Assembly (NCBI GenBank): GCA_947652605.1
Contig: OX393581.1
Coordinates: 31,490,788 to 31,554,787, forward strand
Direction of reading: 5' to 3'
DNA: 64,000 bases
Source of the DNA: Elmis aenea
Taxonomy: Eukaryota; Arthropoda; Insecta; Coleoptera; Elmidae
The notes under the pieces were generated by a model. That model saw only the letters and a list, made by a program, of their open reading frames with translations. It was not told where the DNA came from and did not search any database. Of this stretch, positions 59,682 to 64,000 are shown piece by piece. The first letter of the stretch is position 1. Every line of letters starts with the position of its first letter. Made by a program: the position numbers and the translations under genes.

Positions 59682-61052
59682 TATTATTAAAAAAAAACAA
59701 CAACAACATAGAAATCAAACACCTTTGAAATTTAATTCAGAATCTAAACAACGTTCACTTTTACGTGAGAATATCGTTAATTTATACACAATAAAAATAT
59801 CAATATTTTTTTCCCCAAAGTTTTTTTTATCAACCAATGCAAAATCCCTTTGCAACATTTAAAAATTTCTTGATCTGATTTAGCGCACCTTGTATTATTT
59901 TAAGTTGAATTATTGTTAAAAACCTCTAAAAAGAAGATGACTAGACTTGTATGTTGTACCTCTAACTGTAAAAAAGTATCTCACGGCAAACCTTGCATTT
60001 TGAGCAGACCGCATCATTTATGTATTTGCCATCTGCCGAAAAGCCTCTACAAACTGCACAATGTTTGTAATAGATCATGTATTTACATTTAAAAAAAAGA
60101 AAAAATTGACAATCTCGTCGAATTTGAACTACTCGGTACGTTATTTACTTTTAACGTTTTAATTAATTCATGCTACGTATATACTTACTTCGCCATTGTG
60201 ATATTTTCGTTTTTCACTTTCGAGTGTGTTTAAACAAAAAACGCCAATAAATCCTCGCGAAAAAAGGGTTAAAATTATGAATGAACGCAAATACAGCTAA
60301 AAAAACAAATTAATTAAGGTCGTGTATTCCATAGCGGTTTCAACGAAACAAAAATAAGATAACTTCGTGTGTTTACATACTTTGTTGAACTTTTAATTTT
60401 GTGTTTAACATAGATTGTCGCGTATAAATGTTACACGTTAAGTAAAAATAAATTTTCAATACAATTTATACTCTCTAAAACAGTTATATTTACTAGAGAA
60501 AATAATTTAGCTTTGATTTGTTTTCAATAACTGCATCAACCAATACTTTTTAAATAATAATTGCTAGTTGTTAATTATGATTGCTTCAAAGTATAGCCCA
60601 AAAAACGTAATTAAATTAATTGTAAGTGATACATGTACAGCACTTTAGTTAGGCTCCTGTTATTTAAAAGAATGATTCAGTTCATTAATTTTTATTTTTT
60701 AATGCAAATGAGTTTCTTTATTGCAAAAATAATTATGTTGTATTTTTAACGAAATATTTATTACTTTTTCCGCACCTTTTTGCTCCATATAGAATAGCTT
60801 GTTACATCAATCTGCACTTAACTTTTTAAGTTGCTTCCAAGTCATCAACCAAGAGATGTAACATTATGATGGAATCTTGTCTAAAAAAATGATTAATGAA
60901 ACAGTGCGAGTTCCATTACATTTTTAAATTATTTTAGGGCAAAATTTAATAAATTCAACCAAAGATTACCAGCTGCAGTAGCCTATTATTTATAATATTT
61001 GCAAATACACCAGACGCAAATGACTCGCCAGTTGCTGTTTAACCAACAACCC
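59682..61052. other. AT-rich intergenic stretch
   Basis: I see no gene or repeat. A slightly GC-richer patch near 59980-60060 has no recognisable frame. Confidence 0.55.
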
Positions 61053-61083
61053 CTGAAGATGTCCCCGATGAAGGAGGACGAAA
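61053..61083 (+). ncRNA. Hammerhead-ribozyme-like core
   Basis: CTGAAGA (61053-61059), one T, GTCC (61061-61064) pairing with GGAC (61076-61079), possibly extended by CC/GG across a bulged A, then GAAA (61080-61083) followed by CGTC. The layout equals that in the palindrome arms at 44 kb, including the extra T. A possible stem III is CGGTT / AACCG (61086-61102) with GTC after it. No Penelope ORF is nearby, so it would be an orphan terminal repeat. The 62-codon frame at 60999-61187 overlaps and is not supported. Confidence 0.4.
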
Positions 61084-61187
61084 CGTCGGTTATGAAGAAA
61101 CCGTCGACGCGGTTCCAACCCGGAAACAACCTGTATACATTTGCAATGTTCCTTATACTATATGAAAACCAACATGGTCTAAATTAA

Positions 61188-62993
61188 AAATTAACAAACC
61201 AAAACATATTCACCCAACATAAGCGACAAGCTCACTCCTACTTTTCGAACAGATAATGCAACAATGTCCACAAGGTAACATATTAGCTAATAATAACACG
61301 TGACATTTTTGCAATTTTTGTAACATAATACCCACAATTTTAAAATGACGATGACGAGTATTTTTACGGACTTGCGTTGCTTTTTTTGTACATGTTTGGT
61401 TTATTTAAGTTGCGTTATGTGCTTAATTAAAAAAGCTCTTAAAAGCATTTTTTGTTGTTGTAATATTGTAATTTTATAGCTACATGCTGCTTTATTAAAA
61501 CGATTATTTTTGAAACTTCTGTTACTGACAAATAAATGTGAATATAAGAAGTAAAATATTTGGTTATTGAAAGAAGAAAAACACAGCAGTAAAGTGATAT
61601 TTGTAACTGAACAAAATTAGACTTTTCTTTTTACAACAAAATTATTTTATTAAAACATTTTTAAGCAGTTTATAAAAATTGTACAACTGATTTTTTTACG
61701 AAATTATTATTTATTAAAGTTTCAACATTTCATACATTTTCAGAAGTTTTAATATAGTTCACTAGATTAAACGAACGTGTTCAAACAAAAGCATATTTTT
61801 GACACTACCCGCCTTTATACGCGATCAGATTGTACAGAGGTCATGAAAAAAATATTTTTTTGAATAAGTCAAATCTACCAATATCCACTTGAACACAATA
61901 ATAAGTGCATAAGAATTATTTTAATGAACCATTAACATTATACCGAATAAATATTTCAACAATTATTATGATATCCAAATAACGCACCTCTTGCACAGTA
62001 AACAAAATTTTTATTGCCTTAGAATATTTTACACAATGTTGTAATAAATATAAAAAATATTTATTACTTACCACTTTCAAATTTTACGATAAAATCGATG
62101 AAATCGATGAAATTACTGTGCTGGAAACGGTGCTAATTTGTAGTTACTTAAAGTATAAAATTTAATATCCCAGAAGGTTGTTACACAAGATTGGGCCTAA
62201 GGATCATAGACTGGCCTAAAACTCTCTTCGGCCTTCTCTGATCCTTAAACAAGAACGATTAAATTTAACTTAATAACTGACTTAGTTAACTAACCCCTTA
62301 AATAACCCACCATTTTGTCACTACCCAAATCCTGTAAAATTACTACAACCTATATATTACGACGTAACATTAACATGTGTCAATTAACATACTGTAAAAA
62401 TGAACCCTCATTTTGTATTAAATTAGGTTTTACAAGTTTACATTTTTTCCTCCAAAAATCTTAAGTAATAAAATTGCAAATTAGATAAGGACACTTAGAT
62501 CATACAGATGGGTATAAAAGCTATGATTGAAAAAAATTTACAAATGAAAGCCTAGAAATAATTAAAACTAAATAAAACATTCATAAATGGAGTAAACATT
62601 CACTTTGCTGTAACAGCACAGAGGATTTCACGTAAACAATTTGCAGCTTCTTTGCTAGTAAACACAGTTTTTATGCTCTTGCTGGCACCACTGAACTACG
62701 TGTAGTTTACAATGAAGATGTTTCTTTAAAATTTATACCAAAACCAGAAAAATATTAACCGAATACAAAAAATCGCCGCTATTTCACGAGCAATGTATCA
62801 CTTTAATGGCCAACTTTAAACTAAGTTGAATATATTTGAGTGTATTCTAGACTATCACGTTAGCTAAGGTTACAAAAAAAAGCCAATTTTTGTTGTTGTA
62901 TTTAGTAACAACAAAGATATTTTAGTTTTGGCTTATGATACTAATCGATTTTGATGTAACATAATTATTTTGTACAATGGTTGGCTTTTAACG
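61188..62993. other. AT-rich intergenic stretch
   Basis: No gene is supported. It contains an imperfect hairpin at 62199-62246: AAGGATCATAGACTGGCC pairs with GGCCTTCTCTGATCCTT across a 13-nt loop. Confidence 0.5.
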
Positions 62994-63001
62994 GTTGGAA
63001 C

Positions 63002-63921
63002 TAGGGATTGTAATACCGGTAAACCGGTTTACCGGTAAATCGCAAAAAATGCTCTTTAAATTTTACCGGTAATTTTCCAGTTTTTTACCGGTAATTCCGG
63101 TAATTTTACAATGTCTTTCTAATCATAATAAAAATCTAAATCAAATAATCGAAAAAAAATAGACGTATTTTCAAAGATAAAAATAAGGGGAAAACATACA
63201 AATGGCATATGATTGTTTACTCACTACTCGACCAACAAGTGTAGTAGAATCCGAAAGAGCTTTTTCCGCGGCTGGATTATTTTGTACAAAAATTAGGTCG
63301 CAATTAGGAGACGATAAAAATAAATTATGTTTTCTACGTGCTTATTTTCTAAGAAAAGTTTAAAATAAAAATACTGTTAATAATTTGACAAGATATTTTA
63401 TGTTATATCATTTTATATTTTATGTTCAGAATAGTTTTATTTTCATGTGTTTTTTGTAATGCTGGATTATATTTTTTGTAATATTTTTATTTTATATATT
63501 ATATATTGTTATTTTATATTGTATTATACAAATATTACATAAAAAAATATTACGTTGATGGCTGTTAACTAATGTATTGTATGAAACTGATTGGGATAGT
63601 TTAGGCTTCAACTATCTCAATCAGTTCCATAATAAATAAATGTATGTAAATATATTTATTTTTAATATGGTTTTCGGAGTTTATCCGGGTAATATTTAAA
63701 TTGACTCTACGTTTCGGCAAGTTCTCGCTATAGGGGAGACGCGAATAAACTTTGAAAACTATTTTAAAAATGTTAGTAACCGCAAAAATCTAAAAAGAAA
63801 CAATATAATATAAATATATATAATAATATGGTTTACCGGTAATTTACCGGTAAACCGGTTTTGATTGACAGTTTTACCGAATTACCGGTAATTCAAAAAG
63901 TCGGTAAATTTACAATCCCTA
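63002..63921 (+). mobile_element. hAT element, family G, internally deleted (920 bp)
   Basis: Twelve-bp perfect TIRs TAGGGATTGTAA / TTACAATCCCTA, with an identical 8-bp duplication GTTGGAAC at 62994-63001 and 63922-63929. Both subterminal regions are packed with TTACCGGTAA and AAACCGGTTT repeats. Only the C-terminal end of a transposase remains inside. Confidence 0.92.
63202..63363 (+). CDS. hAT transposase dimerisation-domain fragment, 53 codons open
   Basis: The frame opens at ATG 63202 and ends with TAA 63361. Residues 11-19 read PTSVVESER and 20-25 AFSAAG, the conserved hAT C-terminal dimerisation motif, followed by KIRSQLGDDK and a hydrophobic CFLRAYFL close to the end. A full hAT transposase is some 600 residues; this fragment lacks the BED finger and the catalytic RNase-H-like domain. 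The remnant has no stop, unlike the copy at 12499. It could in principle be expressed as a small dimerisation peptide, but no promoter or selection signal is visible, so recent internal deletion is the simpler reading. Confidence 0.75.
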   Translation: MAYDCLLTTRPTSVVESERAFSAAGLFCTKIRSQLGDDKNKLCFLRAYFLRKV

Positions 63922-63929
63922 GTTGGAAC

Positions 63930-64000
63930 ATATGATACATTTTTATATGTTTAAGTTAAAATATGCGGTCATTTGTCAATTCGATCTCATTAAGAGTATG
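63930..64000. other. AT-rich end of window
   Basis: I see no feature in these bases. Confidence 0.6.

Overview
This window looks like intergenic, repeat-dominated chromosome of an insect, possibly a beetle. The DNA is AT-rich, with short AT-rich ORFs and no operon-like gene packing. It carries two kinds of non-LTR retrotransposon, many hAT families, pogo and TTAA-type elements, and many TA-flanked palindromic elements ending in CAGGGTG. The insect assignment rests on this repeat spectrum and is an inference. I found no host protein-coding gene, rRNA or tRNA that I can defend.

Layout. 1-11 kb: mostly empty AT-rich DNA, with a small hAT MITE (1609-1818), a TTAA-flanked hairpin MITE (7332-7445), another MITE (7490-7653) and a CpG-richer stretch with two X-box-like motifs (10005-10094). 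11.3-13.7 kb: an internally deleted hAT element with a perfect 8-bp target duplication (11352-12783) and a 301-bp hAT MITE (13381-13681). 17.4-18.2 kb: a CAGGGTG foldback element. 18.9-21.65 kb: a 5'-truncated CR1-like LINE on the minus strand whose remaining 823-codon frame is open. 22.8-24.0 kb: a MITE and a half-eroded foldback. 26-27.7 kb: a degraded LINE copy split by a pogo/Tigger-type element. 27.9-28.9 kb: a foldback. 30.8-38.7 kb: solo foldback arms, a TTAA element and LINE scraps.

42.2-45.3 kb is the most structured locus, a three-level nest. A hAT-type element (8-bp duplication CTTTAAAA) received a 5'-truncated LINE (11-bp duplication TATGTACAAAC). The (AT)n tail of that LINE holds a 613-bp near-perfect palindrome with 273-bp arms. 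Each arm carries a hammerhead-ribozyme-like core (CTGAGGA, 6-bp stem, GAAA), as in Penelope-type terminal repeats. A second, well-formed hammerhead-like core lies at 61053-61083, and weaker ones near 31.1 and 38.3 kb.

46.5-64 kb: a GC-elevated segment of unknown identity (46.5-46.9 kb), a foldback with a hAT MITE in its loop (47871-49012), a hAT MITE (50825-51280), foldbacks at 52900-53791 and 56857-58692 (the largest), a LINE scrap (55567), two TA-flanked MITEs (58857-59191, 59307-59679) and a hAT element that keeps an open dimerisation-domain fragment (63002-63921).

The genes do not work together as a pathway. The window is a stratigraphy of mobile elements in which target duplications and interruptions give relative ages. 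Inverted repeats, if transcribed, would fold into long double-stranded RNA.
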